DNA from: Actinomycetota bacterium
GTDB taxonomy: Bacteria; Actinomycetota; Actinomycetes; Actinomycetales; Dermatophilaceae
Reading direction: 5' to 3'
Assembly: GCA_020161845.1 (NCBI GenBank)
Contig: JAIUNK010000001.1
Coordinates: 186,001-250,000, forward strand
Length of the DNA: 64,000 bases
Under the pieces are notes generated by a model. That model was not told the DNA's origin. It was given only the letters and a program-made list of their open reading frames with translations, and searched no databases. The position numbers and the translations under genes are program-made. Within the stretch, counting starts at the first letter, position 1, and each line of letters begins with the position of its first letter. Below are positions 15,958 through 23,679 of this stretch, one piece after another.

Positions 15958-17663
15958 GCATCGACACCGCCGCCGACAAGGCCCCCCAGACCAGCCCAGC
16001 CAGCCCAGCCAGCAAGGCCAAGCCGCGCCGCTCCGAGGGCCAGTGGGCCCTCGGCGACACCGAGCCGCTGAACCACAACGAGGAGTTCAAGGCCGCCGAC
16101 AACCCGCTCAACGTGCGCGATCGCATCATCGCGAACTACAGCAAGCAGGGCTTCGCCGCGATCCATCCCGATGACCTGCGCGGCCGGTTCCGGTGGATGG
16201 GCCTCTACACCCAGCGCAAGCCCGGCATCGACGGCGGCCGGACCAGCCAACTGGCGCCCGAGGAGCTCGAGGACGAGCACTTCATGATGCGGATCCGGGT
16301 CGACGGTGGCCTGCTCAGCGCCGAGCAGCTGGCCGCGATCGGGCAGGTCTCGACCCGCTACGCCCGCGACACCGCCGACATCACCGACCGGCAGAACATC
16401 CAGTTGCACTGGGTCCGCATCGAGGACGTCCCGGCCATCTGGGAGGCGATCGAGCCGCTCGGGCTATGGACCCAGGAGGCCTGCGGCGACTGCCCCCGGG
16501 TGATCCTGGGCTCGCCGCTTGCCGGAGTCAACCCCGCCGAGCTGGTCGACCCCACCCCGGCCATCGAGGCCATCAAGCAGATCGTGCGCGAGGACACGTC
16601 GCTGGCGAATCTGCCCCGCAAGTACAAGTCGTCGGTGTCCTGGTCCTGGGATGCCGTTCCGGAGATCAACGACATCTCCTTCGTCGGCGTGGTCCACCCG
16701 CAGCACGGGCCGGGTTTCGACGTCTTCGTGGGCGGTGGCCTGTCGACCGCCGCCTATCTGGCGCCGCGGCTCGGTGCGTGGGTGCCCTTGGATCGGGTGC
16801 CCGAGGTGTGGCACGCCGTCACCAAGCTGTTCCGGGACTACGGCTACCGTCGGCTGCGCAACCGGGCGCGATTGAAGTTCCTGGTCGCCGACTGGGGCCC
16901 GGCCAAGGTGCGGGAGGTTTTGGAGGCCGAATACCTGGCCACCCCGCTGATCGACGGGCCCGCCGCGGTACCGCCGCCGCAGACGCTGGACTACGTGGGT
17001 GTCACCGAGTTGCGGGACGGGACGGTGGCGGTCGGCTTCAGCGCGATCGCGGGCCGGGTCAGCGGGAGCGCGCTGAGCGCCGTCGCCGACGCCGTGCGCC
17101 AGGTGGGGGCGTCGCATGTCGCGTTGACTCCGCACCAGAAGCTGCTGGTGGTGGGCGTCGCGCCGGATCGGGTGGCCGACCTGGAGGCGCTGCTGGCGCC
17201 CCTCGGGCTGAGCAGCCAGGTCAGCCCGTGGCGGCGGGGCCTGCTCGCCTGCACCGGGTTGGAGTTCTGCAAACTCGCCATTGTCGACACCAAGGGCCGG
17301 GCCCACGACCTGGTCGCGGATCTGGACCGGCGGCTCGCCGACGTGGCGCTGGACCGGCCGCTGGCCATCACCCTCAACGGCTGCCCGAACTCGTGCGCCC
17401 GCATCCAGGTCGCCGACATCGGGTTCAAGGGGCAGATCGTCACCGACGCGGACGGCAATCAGGTCGAGGGCTTCCAGGCCCACCTCGGCGGGCAACTCGG
17501 CGAGGACGCCGGCTATGGCCGCAAGCTGCGCGGTCACAAGGTCACCTCGGCTGAGCTGGGCGACTACATCGAGCGGCTGGTGCGGGCGTTCGCGGCCGGG
17601 CGGGAGCCCGAGGAGACGTTCCGGTCCTGGGTGGCGCGCAGCGAGGAGGACGCCCTGCGTTAA
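15954..17663 (+). CDS. Ferredoxin-type sulfite reductase (nitrite/sulfite reductase family)
   Basis: This 569-residue siroheme/4Fe-4S enzyme performs six-electron reduction of sulfite to sulfide. The cluster/siroheme ligand motif is complete: CTGLEFCKLA near residue 432 and NGCPNSCARIQ near 475. Two ferredoxin-like half-domains repeat around it (RNIQLHW-type segment QNIQLHWVRIED, then HQKLLVV). Family members can reduce nitrite or sulfite. The cys/siroheme context and lack of nitrate genes favour sulfite. An alanine/proline/lysine-rich tail of about 25 residues precedes the conserved part. It is translationally coupled to cobA by ATGA. Confidence 0.94.
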   Translation: MSIDTAADKAPQTSPASPASKAKPRRSEGQWALGDTEPLNHNEEFKAADNPLNVRDRIIANYSKQGFAAIHPDDLRGRFRWMGLYTQRKPGIDGGRTSQLAPEELEDEHFMMRIRVDGGLLSAEQLAAIGQVSTRYARDTADITDRQNIQLHWVRIEDVPAIWEAIEPLGLWTQEACGDCPRVILGSPLAGVNPAELVDPTPAIEAIKQIVREDTSLANLPRKYKSSVSWSWDAVPEINDISFVGVVHPQHGPGFDVFVGGGLSTAAYLAPRLGAWVPLDRVPEVWHAVTKLFRDYGYRRLRNRARLKFLVADWGPAKVREVLEAEYLATPLIDGPAAVPPPQTLDYVGVTELRDGTVAVGFSAIAGRVSGSALSAVADAVRQVGASHVALTPHQKLLVVGVAPDRVADLEALLAPLGLSSQVSPWRRGLLACTGLEFCKLAIVDTKGRAHDLVADLDRRLADVALDRPLAITLNGCPNSCARIQVADIGFKGQIVTDADGNQVEGFQAHLGGQLGEDAGYGRKLRGHKVTSAELGDYIERLVRAFAAGREPEETFRSWVARSEEDALR

Positions 17664-17893
17664 GGGCGGGCCGAGCCGGGTGGTCGGCGGGGTGCTCGTC
17701 GGTGCTCGTCGGTGCCTCCCGCTGGGGTTTCGACCAGCTGGGAGGGGCGCCCGGCGTGAGGATGTCCAGCCGACACGCCGTCACCGGGCCCCGCCGTTTC
17801 CGCGAGATCGCTACAGCCGCGCGACGATCCGCCGATGGGACGGGCACTAGAGCGCGCCTCGGCCGGCGCACCGCCCGGCCGCGAAGGAGATCC

Positions 17894-18484
17894 ATGGACG
17901 CCAGACTGGTGCGACCGCCACGGCATGCGCACCCCGCTGATCTGCCGGCCCTCGCCGAACGCGACATGCTGACGGCTTATGCGGCGGCGATCGACGTGCC
18001 GCCGCTCGCGGCGCGGGTCGTGCCGCTGCAGGGTGGCCAGTCCGTGCAGATCGACGGCGTCTCCCCCGATGAGGACCTGTTCGTCGTTCCGGTCTCCCAT
18101 CAGGGCGCTCTGCCGGACGATGCCGCCGCGCACCTGGCCCGGGACCTGTTCGCGCTGTCCCTGGCCACCGCCTCGCGACCGGACGCCCGCGCCGTCCTGC
18201 TGTTCGCCAGCGCGGAGGCCCGCGACTCGGCCGGCGCCTTGATGGGCGGCCTGGGCGGGTCTGTGCACCTCGAACTCGTCGACCTCGGCCAGGAGTGGAC
18301 CGAACGCCTCGTCGAGGCGACGCGCCCACGGGGTCGCCACCGGGCCGCCACCACCCCAGCGGCTGCGTCGACCACCCCCAGCGCCGCGCCGACAACACCC
18401 GGGACCGCTTCGGTCGCCCCGGTCACTGCCGCCACCCCGGCGGCTCCGGCCGCCCCCGCGGTACCCACCCCCGCCGCGAACTAG
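17894..18484 (+). CDS. Uncharacterised protein, paralogue of the gene at 18633
   Basis: This 196-residue protein has a strong ribosome site (AAGGAG) before the ATG (MDARLVRPP). The core (residues about 25-125, RDMLTAYAAAIDVPPL to VHLELVDLG) matches the next gene along its length. A C-terminal tail of about 60 residues is almost only A/T/P/S. The core alternates strands and helices, with a conserved QIDGVSPDEDLFVVPV segment that resembles the D...E-x-K-less core of restriction-endonuclease-like folds; that resemblance is a guess. It is 230 bases after sulfite reductase, probably a separate unit. Confidence 0.7.
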   Translation: MDARLVRPPRHAHPADLPALAERDMLTAYAAAIDVPPLAARVVPLQGGQSVQIDGVSPDEDLFVVPVSHQGALPDDAAAHLARDLFALSLATASRPDARAVLLFASAEARDSAGALMGGLGGSVHLELVDLGQEWTERLVEATRPRGRHRAATTPAAASTTPSAAPTTPGTASVAPVTAATPAAPAAPAVPTPAAN

Positions 18485-18632
18485 GCCCCACCCGATACCC
18501 GGCGAGCAAGCGTTCGCCGACGTTCATCCGCCGGTCACCTTCAGTTTCGGTCGATCTCGCCGAAACGGAGCGTAATGGCCTGACGACCAGGCTGCCCCGA
18601 CCGCGGACCTACCCCCGTCCAGGAGTACCCGA

Positions 18633-19025
18633 ATGACAACCCTCTCGGCCCCGATCGAGGCCGACGCCGCCCAGCTGCGTCGCGTGCGTCGCGACATGCT
18701 GTCGGCCTACGCCAGCGCGATCGACTGCGCCGACCTGCACCCGGCCACGATTCGGCTCCCGGGGGGCGACGCGATCCAGGTCGACGGCGCGAGCGCCGAC
18801 GAGTCGCTGATCGTCGAGGTGGTCACCCACGAGGACGCGACCGCCGAGGGGCTGCGGGCTCGGCTCGCGCAGGCGCTGCTCGGGCTGTCGCTGGTACGCC
18901 GGGCGCGTCCCGGCGCCACGCTGGTGCTGCTGGTGGCCAACGACGACGTCCGCCGGGCCGCAACCCGTTGGGTGCCGGCCTTGACCGGCGGGCATCCGGT
19001 GCGGCTGGCCACCCCGCAAGGCTGA
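18633..19025 (+). CDS. Uncharacterised protein, paralogue of the gene at 17894
   Basis: This 130-residue protein has AGGAG upstream of the ATG. It aligns with its neighbour from RDMLSAYASAIDCADL through QVDGASADESLIVEV to the end (HPVRLATPQG), with the same spacing but no low-complexity tail. The pair clearly arose by tandem duplication and then diverged. Function is unknown; no signal peptide or membrane helix is visible, so both are probably cytoplasmic. It is followed by an 18-bp repeat array and a terminator hairpin. Confidence 0.7.
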   Translation: MTTLSAPIEADAAQLRRVRRDMLSAYASAIDCADLHPATIRLPGGDAIQVDGASADESLIVEVVTHEDATAEGLRARLAQALLGLSLVRRARPGATLVLLVANDDVRRAATRWVPALTGGHPVRLATPQG

Positions 19026-19093
19026 ACAGCCGCAACGCCAGGCCTGAGCCGGACCCCGCGCCGAGCGGCGCGATCGCGCCGGCACGTCGCCCT

Positions 19094-19183
19094 GCCGGAC
19101 CATGCACACCCGCCGGACCAGGCACGCCCGCCGGACCAGGCACGCCTGCCGGACCAGGCACGCCTGCCGGACCAGGCACGCCT
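19094..19183. repeat. 18-bp tandem repeat, five units
   Basis: Five consecutive 18-bp units of consensus gccggaccaggcacgcct, the first two slightly diverged, then the first four bases of a sixth. The unit length is a multiple of three and it is open in several frames, but no ribosome site or coding family supports translation. Confidence 0.9.
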
Positions 19184-19195
19184 GCCGAACATACA

Positions 19196-19226
19196 AGAAG
19201 GCCGCCGGTGTGACCGGCGGCCTTCT
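19196..19226 (+). terminator. Hairpin terminator
   Basis: Perfect 14-bp arms AGAAGGCCGCCGGT and ACCGGCGGCCTTCT around a 3-base loop, with no long T-run. It is placed to end the 17894/18633 transcript and, from the other strand, the small gene at 19284. Confidence 0.75.
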
Positions 19227-19283
19227 GTCGGGTGGCTCAGTGGGTGCGAAGGGGGATCTGAGCGCGGTGCCCGGTGGGACGAC

Positions 19284-19442
19284 TCACGCGTGAGTGGTCG
19301 TCCGGCTGGTGGGCCAGGTGCGGGCGTTACGCCCCGCCAGGCTGTTGATGATGCGGGTGGCATCGATGCCCTGGAGCTCGACGTGGCGCAGTTGACGCCG
19401 CGGGGTCCGGGTGGTCACGTGCGTCGTGGCGTTCGTGGTCAT
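19284..19442 (-). CDS. Small uncharacterised protein (52 aa)
   Basis: The ATG at 19442 is preceded by a strong GGAGG seven bases away, which is the main support. The product is short, basic and threonine-rich at both ends (MTTNATTHVTT at the start, SRTTTHA at the end), with a central LRHVELQGIDATRIINSL segment that could form a helix. No family is recognised. Its overall look, a short peptide with a polar leader-like N-terminus, would also fit a small secreted or modified peptide, but no modifying enzyme is nearby. Confidence 0.5.
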   Translation of the reverse strand: MTTNATTHVTTRTPRRQLRHVELQGIDATRIINSLAGRNARTWPTSRTTTHA

Positions 19443-19752
19443 CTGGGATCCTCCGGCTAGGACTTGGGTCCGACGATCTGGTCGTCGCTCATCGACGGGC
19501 TCAACTTTACCTTCTCTTTGCACTTCAGAACAAGAGTTTTCTGACAACTTCCCAGGTCGGAGAACTGTTAAGGCCGCGCCCAGCCCGAAATGCGACTGGC
19601 CTGCGGCGTTTGCGGAGAAGTTTGCAAAGTTCTCGCCAAGAGGCGTGTCGCTACCGGGTGGTGGCGCCGGTGTCTGGGCGCTCACCCCGGCTTTTGCGCA
19701 AAACTTTGGAGGGTAGTTTGCCTGCAGCGCATACCCATCCAGGAGGCAACCG
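19443..19752. promoter_or_regulatory. AT-richer divergent intergenic region
   Basis: These 310 bases lie between the 52-residue gene and the lipoprotein gene. The stretch is visibly less GC-rich than the flanks (TTTACCTTCTCTTTGCACTT, AGTTTTCTGACAACTT) and holds a perfect palindrome TTTTGCGCAAAA at 19692-19703 plus several TTTGCAAAG-like words. It probably contains both divergent promoters. No convincing gene is inside. Confidence 0.5.
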
Positions 19753-20515
19753 ATGAGAGCTGGCCCCGGTCGGTCGCTCCCTGCCGCGTCGGCCCCCGCA
19801 TCCGCCACCGCATCCCGCGCGTCGGCCGTCCCGTCGACCCCAGCGTCGACCATCGCGTCGGTCGTCGCGTCGATCGCAGCCGTCAGCCTCGCCCTCGCCC
19901 TCGGCGGCTGCGGGGGACCCCGGGCCGATCGGCGAGGTCGCCCCCGCGGCCGGCGACGAGGGCCTCGCGGCCCTGTTGCAGCAGGCGGCCGGACTGTCCG
20001 AGCCGTGCCGAACGGCGCTGGCCGCCTTCGGCGGCGGATTCGGTACGCCGTCCGCCTACGCCTCCCGGTCGTTCCACCGGACCACCGACTCGACACCGGG
20101 CGCCACCCCGGACCGCGATGCCGCACCCCCGGATGGCCCAGCCCAGGATGCTTCAGGCCTGGATGCCGCAGGCCTCGATGTCGTGGTGGCGGTGCGCAGC
20201 TACGACGGCGACGCCCCGCCCCTCCCCGACGCGGCGGCCGCCCTGCGCACCTGCCCGTCCTTCGAGATCAGCGCCGGGGGCCAGCGGCTCGCCGGCCGGT
20301 TGCGCACCCCCGCGTACGACCTCCCCGACGCCACCGCCCTCGGCCTGGACCTGACCAGCGGGCCCGAGCGGACCAGCCTGGACATCGTGCGGGCCCGCCG
20401 GGGTGCCAACCTCGTCACGGCCAGCGCCACCGGACCGGACCAGGCGGCCACTCAGGCGGCGCTGCTGCCCGTCGTGCGTGCGCAGGCCGACAAGGTCGCC
20501 GCCCTCACGAAATAG
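19753..20515 (+). pseudogene. Putative lipoprotein gene with an apparent frameshift
   Basis: AGGAGG precedes an ATG whose frame encodes an alanine/serine-rich signal region ending in a lipobox (LALALGGC, cysteine near residue 54). Right after it, at a run of five G (19912-19916), coding switches to the next frame, which runs on without a start as GPIGEVAPAAGDEGLAALLQ to a stop at 20515. Removing one G would join both parts into a lipoprotein of about 250 residues. The downstream part has two conserved-looking cysteines (EPC, RTC) and an ALTK end. It is a sequencing error, a true null allele, or slippery expression. Confidence 0.6.
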
Positions 20516-20529
20516 CCGCGGCCCCCCGG

Positions 20530-20577
20530 AGATCTCGACCCGCAGATCTCGACCCGCAGATCTCGACCCGCAGATCC
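20530..20577. repeat. 14-bp tandem repeat
   Basis: Three complete units of agatctcgacccgc (20530-20571) and part of a fourth lie between the convergent lipoprotein and GNAT genes. Each unit carries a BglII-like AGATCT word. It is probably slippage-generated spacer. Confidence 0.85.
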
Positions 20578-20596
20578 GGACGTCAAGCCTCGACGA

Positions 20597-21133
20597 TCAC
20601 ACCCCGACCGTGCGGCTGCGCCGTTCCAGCAGCACCACATCGCGCCACTGCCCCGCGGCCGGACCGTGCGTCATCAGGCCCATCCGTTCCCGTACGCCGA
20701 CCTCGCGGAAGCCGACCCGCTGGTGCAGCCGCACACTCACGGCGTTCTCGGGAAAGATCAGGGCCTCGATCGTCCAGATGCCCGCGCCCTCCGTCGAGGC
20801 GATCAGCGCCTGCAGCAGCGTCTCGCCGACCCCGCGACCGGCCACTGCCGGGTCGACGTACACGCTGTCCTCGACGACCCCCGAATACACCCCCCTGCTG
20901 AACGCCGGCGACACCACCGCCCAGCCGCGGCACACCCCGGTCCCGTCGACGGCGCCCCAGCGATGCCCCGGCAGCTTGTCGGCCGCGAAATCGGCCCAGT
21001 CCGGGGCGGTCTTGGTCAGCGTGGAGTGTCCCGTCGCGATGCCGGTCTGGAAGACCGAGCGGCCGCCGGCCGACCACAGGGCCTCGGTGAGCGGGACGAT
21101 GCGCAGCGCGCTCGCGGCGGTCTTCTCGGTCAT
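20597..21133 (-). CDS. GNAT N-acetyltransferase (phosphinothricin/methionine-sulfone type)
   Basis: This 178-residue enzyme has one GNAT fold. The acetyl-CoA motif A is VYVDPAVAGRGVGETLLQAL. It is followed by motif B with PENAVSVRLHQRVGFREVGV and a GQWRDVVLLER end, the pattern of the Pat/YncA branch, which acetylates phosphinothricin, methionine sulfone or sulfoximine. The physiological substrate may be a methionine derivative. The ATG at 21133 (MTEKTAASALR) is chosen over a far upstream start because homology starts there. It is convergent with the lipoprotein gene. Confidence 0.85.
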   Translation of the reverse strand: MTEKTAASALRIVPLTEALWSAGGRSVFQTGIATGHSTLTKTAPDWADFAADKLPGHRWGAVDGTGVCRGWAVVSPAFSRGVYSGVVEDSVYVDPAVAGRGVGETLLQALIASTEGAGIWTIEALIFPENAVSVRLHQRVGFREVGVRERMGLMTHGPAAGQWRDVVLLERRSRTVGV

Positions 21134-21337
21134 GGCCTCAGTGTGCCGCCCGAAAACCAGTTGCGAACCCCCCCGGGCGATACGGCACCGTGGGTACCGC
21201 CGAAACCGGCTCCCACCAGCGCGGACAGCGGCGGCCCCGACGGGTCGCCGGATCCGTCGCGCCCGGGTCCGGCTCGGCCGATCCGTCCGGAGCCACCGGG
21301 CCGGATCAAAGCACCGGATCTGGGAGGGAGGGGACTC

Positions 21338-21481
21338 ATGAACCACGAACTACCGAGGATGCCGTGGCCGTTCGGCCAGGGCCGCGAGGTCTCGCAGCAG
21401 CGCTACCGCAGCGCGGCCGAGATCAATCGGCAGGTGCGGCGCGCCGGCCAGGCGCAGCGCCGGGGGCGGGGCCGGGCGTGA
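21338..21481 (+). CDS. Small basic protein (47 aa)
   Basis: A strong purine-rich ribosome site (GGGAGGGAGG) sits just before the ATG. The product is short and very basic, with many arginines and glutamines (RYRSAAEINRQVRRAGQAQ), and has no signal peptide or membrane helix. It could bind nucleic acid, but no family is recognised. It converges with the amidotransferase gene, with 15 bases between the stops. Confidence 0.55.
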   Translation: MNHELPRMPWPFGQGREVSQQRYRSAAEINRQVRRAGQAQRRGRGRA

Positions 21482-21496
21482 GTCACCCGGCCACAG

Positions 21497-22318
21497 TCAC
21501 CCGGCGATGCCGACCGGCACGCGGTCCAGGTCGACGGTCTCGACCCGAAGGCTCGCCAGGTCGACCGTGGTGACGCTGTCCTGCGGCAGCGTCTCCCAGC
21601 CGGCGACGTCCAGCCCGGCCGAGGCGACCACGAAGGTGCCGTCGACCAGGCGCCGGAATCGCATCGTGAAGTAGCGGTCGTCGTGGTGCGACGGCAGCAG
21701 CTCGGCCGGTACCGCATCGAAGTGCCAGGTCGGCACGGGGGCGGCGCTGCTGGAGTTGACCACCACCAGTTCGCGGGGGGTCAGGGTGACGGAGTTGAGG
21801 CTGGCGTGCGGGTACGCCGTGCGGATCCGGCGTACGGCGCCCGCCGCCGCCGCCCCGACCGGCAGCCCGGCCGCCACCCCCTCGCGGATCAGCGCGAAGT
21901 AGAGCTCGGAGTCGGTCGTGCCGCGCACGCCAGCAAGCGCCGCCGGGCCGACCATGGCCCGCAGCACCGGCGTCGGCGCGATGGACCCGTTGTGCGCGAA
22001 CGCCATGCCGTCGGCCCGAAAGGGGTGGCTGTTGCTCTTCATCACCGCCATCGAGTCGGTGGCCATCCGCAGGTGGAAGATGCGGGACCGGGACAGCGGG
22101 CGGTCCATCATGGCCACCAGGCGCTCGTCGTCGTAGCCGGGGCGGACCGTGCGCTTGCGGCGTACGGCGGGCCCGGCCGGCCCGTCCTGCAGCCATGCGG
22201 TGCCCCAGCCGTCGTCGTGCAGACGCGCCATGAGGCGGTAGGTCTCGCACTGGTCGCTTCCGATGAGCTCCTCGACCGCGACGACCCGGGGCGCTGCGTA
22301 GGCGAGCAGGCGGCACAT
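21497..22318 (-). CDS. Class II glutamine amidotransferase
   Basis: This 273-residue Ntn-hydrolase has Cys2 as catalytic nucleophile (MCRLLAYAAP). Further signatures are the DGWGTAWLQ loop, the FHLRMAT segment, SHPFRADGMAFAHNGSI and TTDSELYFALI, the pattern of the YafJ/GATase_4 family. Such proteins hydrolyse glutamine or a gamma-glutamyl compound, and the stand-alone members have mostly unknown partners. AAAGGAG precedes the ATG, fixing the start so that cysteine is residue 2, as the mechanism requires. Confidence 0.9.
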   Translation of the reverse strand: MCRLLAYAAPRVVAVEELIGSDQCETYRLMARLHDDGWGTAWLQDGPAGPAVRRKRTVRPGYDDERLVAMMDRPLSRSRIFHLRMATDSMAVMKSNSHPFRADGMAFAHNGSIAPTPVLRAMVGPAALAGVRGTTDSELYFALIREGVAAGLPVGAAAAGAVRRIRTAYPHASLNSVTLTPRELVVVNSSSAAPVPTWHFDAVPAELLPSHHDDRYFTMRFRRLVDGTFVVASAGLDVAGWETLPQDSVTTVDLASLRVETVDLDRVPVGIAG

Positions 22319-22498
22319 GCTGTTGGCTCCTTTGGGCTGCTGCTGACGGTCCGTCCACCTCCCCATCGGCAGGCAGAGCCCGGTCCGACACCCCCGAGGC
22401 GGGACCATCCCGAACCAGGTCGCCGGCCGGGACATTAGCATCGGCATGACGCCTGGCACGGAAAACCGCGCCCGGTGCATCCGACGCCGGGAGGACGC

Positions 22499-22672
22499 GT
22501 GGCCAACTCGAAACCCCTCAAGGGCAAGATCGTCGGCGCCGGGCCCGTGGACGGGGTCGTCCGGCGGGTCGGCAACGTCGTTCGTAGCGATGAGGTACGT
22601 CGTGCGGTCGGCGACGTGCTGCCGGCCGCCCGCCGTCTCGGCGAGGCCGTGGTCCGAGCGTGGCAACGCTGA
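22499..22672 (+). CDS. Small uncharacterised protein (57 aa)
   Basis: A GTG start follows a GGGAGG site by four bases. The product is basic with a predicted helical body: KIVGAGPVDGVVRRVGNVV, then SDEVRRAVGDVLPAARRL. No family recognised. Its stop codon lies at the edge of a hairpin (22671-22716), consistent with a real, separately terminated gene. It is divergent from the amidotransferase gene. Confidence 0.5.
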   Translation: MANSKPLKGKIVGAGPVDGVVRRVGNVVRSDEVRRAVGDVLPAARRLGEAVVRAWQR

Positions 22673-22716
22673 ATTCACCCCCGCCCGGTCGTCGTCCCCC
22701 GACCGGTGGTGAATTC
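22671..22716 (+). terminator. Hairpin with GAATTC-ended stem
   Basis: Outer arms GAATTCACC (22671-22679) and GGTGAATTC (22708-22716) are perfect inverted repeats. An inner stem CGGTC/GACCG lies inside. It begins at the stop codon of the 57-residue gene and probably ends its transcript. Confidence 0.65.
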
Positions 22717-22865
22717 CTGAGCCAGGGTAACGAGGTTGGGCTCATAGCGGAAGCACCCGCGCCGAAGTTGTTTCAGCCCTGTGTAATTCCCGTCACAGTG
22801 GGCGCCGCGGGGCACGACGAAGCCGGGCAGGTCCGCCGCGGCGACCCCGACCTGTGTCGCCCGAC

Positions 22866-23513
22866 ATGGCCCTGAACCGGCAGGACGTGCTCACCCAGGC
22901 CGTGGCGACGCTGGATCGCTACGGTTTCGCGGACCTGTCCATGCGCCGACTCGCCGCCTCCCTCGGCGTGCAGCCGGGGGCGCTGTATTGGCATTTCGCC
23001 AACAAGCAGACCCTTCTCCTGGCGGTGGCCGAGGTGATTCTCGAGCCGGTGCTGCGCTCCGATGCGAGCGCAGCCGACCGGTCCGACCCGGCCGGCGAGG
23101 GCCCGGCGCCGTCGGGGCAATCGACCGGCGAGGACCCGGCCGCCACGTGGCGGGCGGCCGTCGGGGGTTGGGCCCAGACGCTGCGCTCGGCACTGCTGGC
23201 GCACCGCGACGGGGCCGAGGTGGTCGCCTCGGTGCTCGCGCTGCGGCCGCGCAGCCTCGACCCCGCCTGCCCCTGCGTGGCTGCGCTGCGCGCGGCCGGA
23301 ATGGGCGAGACCGAGGCCCGGGCCGCCGCGGCAGCGCTCGTGCATTACACGGTCGGTCATGCCGTCGATGCCCAGACGCACGCCCAGGCCGTCGCCCTCG
23401 GCGTGCGGGAGGTGCATCGCGACGGCGCCACCGACGACGAGGCGGCCGCCGCCCAACGCTTCGGGTTCGGGCTCGAGGTGTTCCTGGACGGGCTGGCGCG
23501 CCGGCTGCCATGA
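22866..23513 (+). CDS. TetR-family regulator (TetR class C-terminal domain)
   Basis: This 215-residue regulator has an N-terminal helix-turn-helix: QAVATLDRYGFADLSMRRLA, then SLGVQPGALYWHFANKQTLL, close to the tetracycline-repressor branch. The C-terminal ligand domain (about 75-210) contains ALVHYTVGHAVDAQT. An acidic, serine/proline-rich stretch (about 65-100) links the two. No good ribosome site precedes the ATG; a GTG four codons upstream is an alternative, or the message may be leaderless. The target may be the downstream genes, but no operator-like palindrome is obvious. Confidence 0.85.
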   Translation: MALNRQDVLTQAVATLDRYGFADLSMRRLAASLGVQPGALYWHFANKQTLLLAVAEVILEPVLRSDASAADRSDPAGEGPAPSGQSTGEDPAATWRAAVGGWAQTLRSALLAHRDGAEVVASVLALRPRSLDPACPCVAALRAAGMGETEARAAAAALVHYTVGHAVDAQTHAQAVALGVREVHRDGATDDEAAAAQRFGFGLEVFLDGLARRLP

Positions 23514-23679
23514 ACCCACCGACGGGCAGCCGATGGGCGGCCGGCGTGCCGTCGATGGGCAGCTGCCGGCCGGCCATGAAGGGACAGCGGGCGAGGGGGG
23601 CCTGAGGTCCCCGCCTGCGGGGTACTCGGCGTCCCGCGAGTTACCGTGACATAAGAGGACCGTCGCGGAGGGCGTCACC

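Noticed and set aside
16193-17554. Long open frames overlapping the sulfite reductase gene in other frames
   Set aside because: Composition is arginine/proline-rich with no family motifs, while the main frame has all catalytic motifs.
19094-19183. Five regularly spaced 18-bp repeats considered as a CRISPR-like array
   Set aside because: Repeats are directly adjacent with no spacers, so it is a minisatellite. No cas genes exist in the window.
22780-22810. TGTGTAATTCCCGTCACA considered as a CRP site before the second TetR gene
   Set aside because: Half-sites are separated by two bases too many for the CRP consensus.
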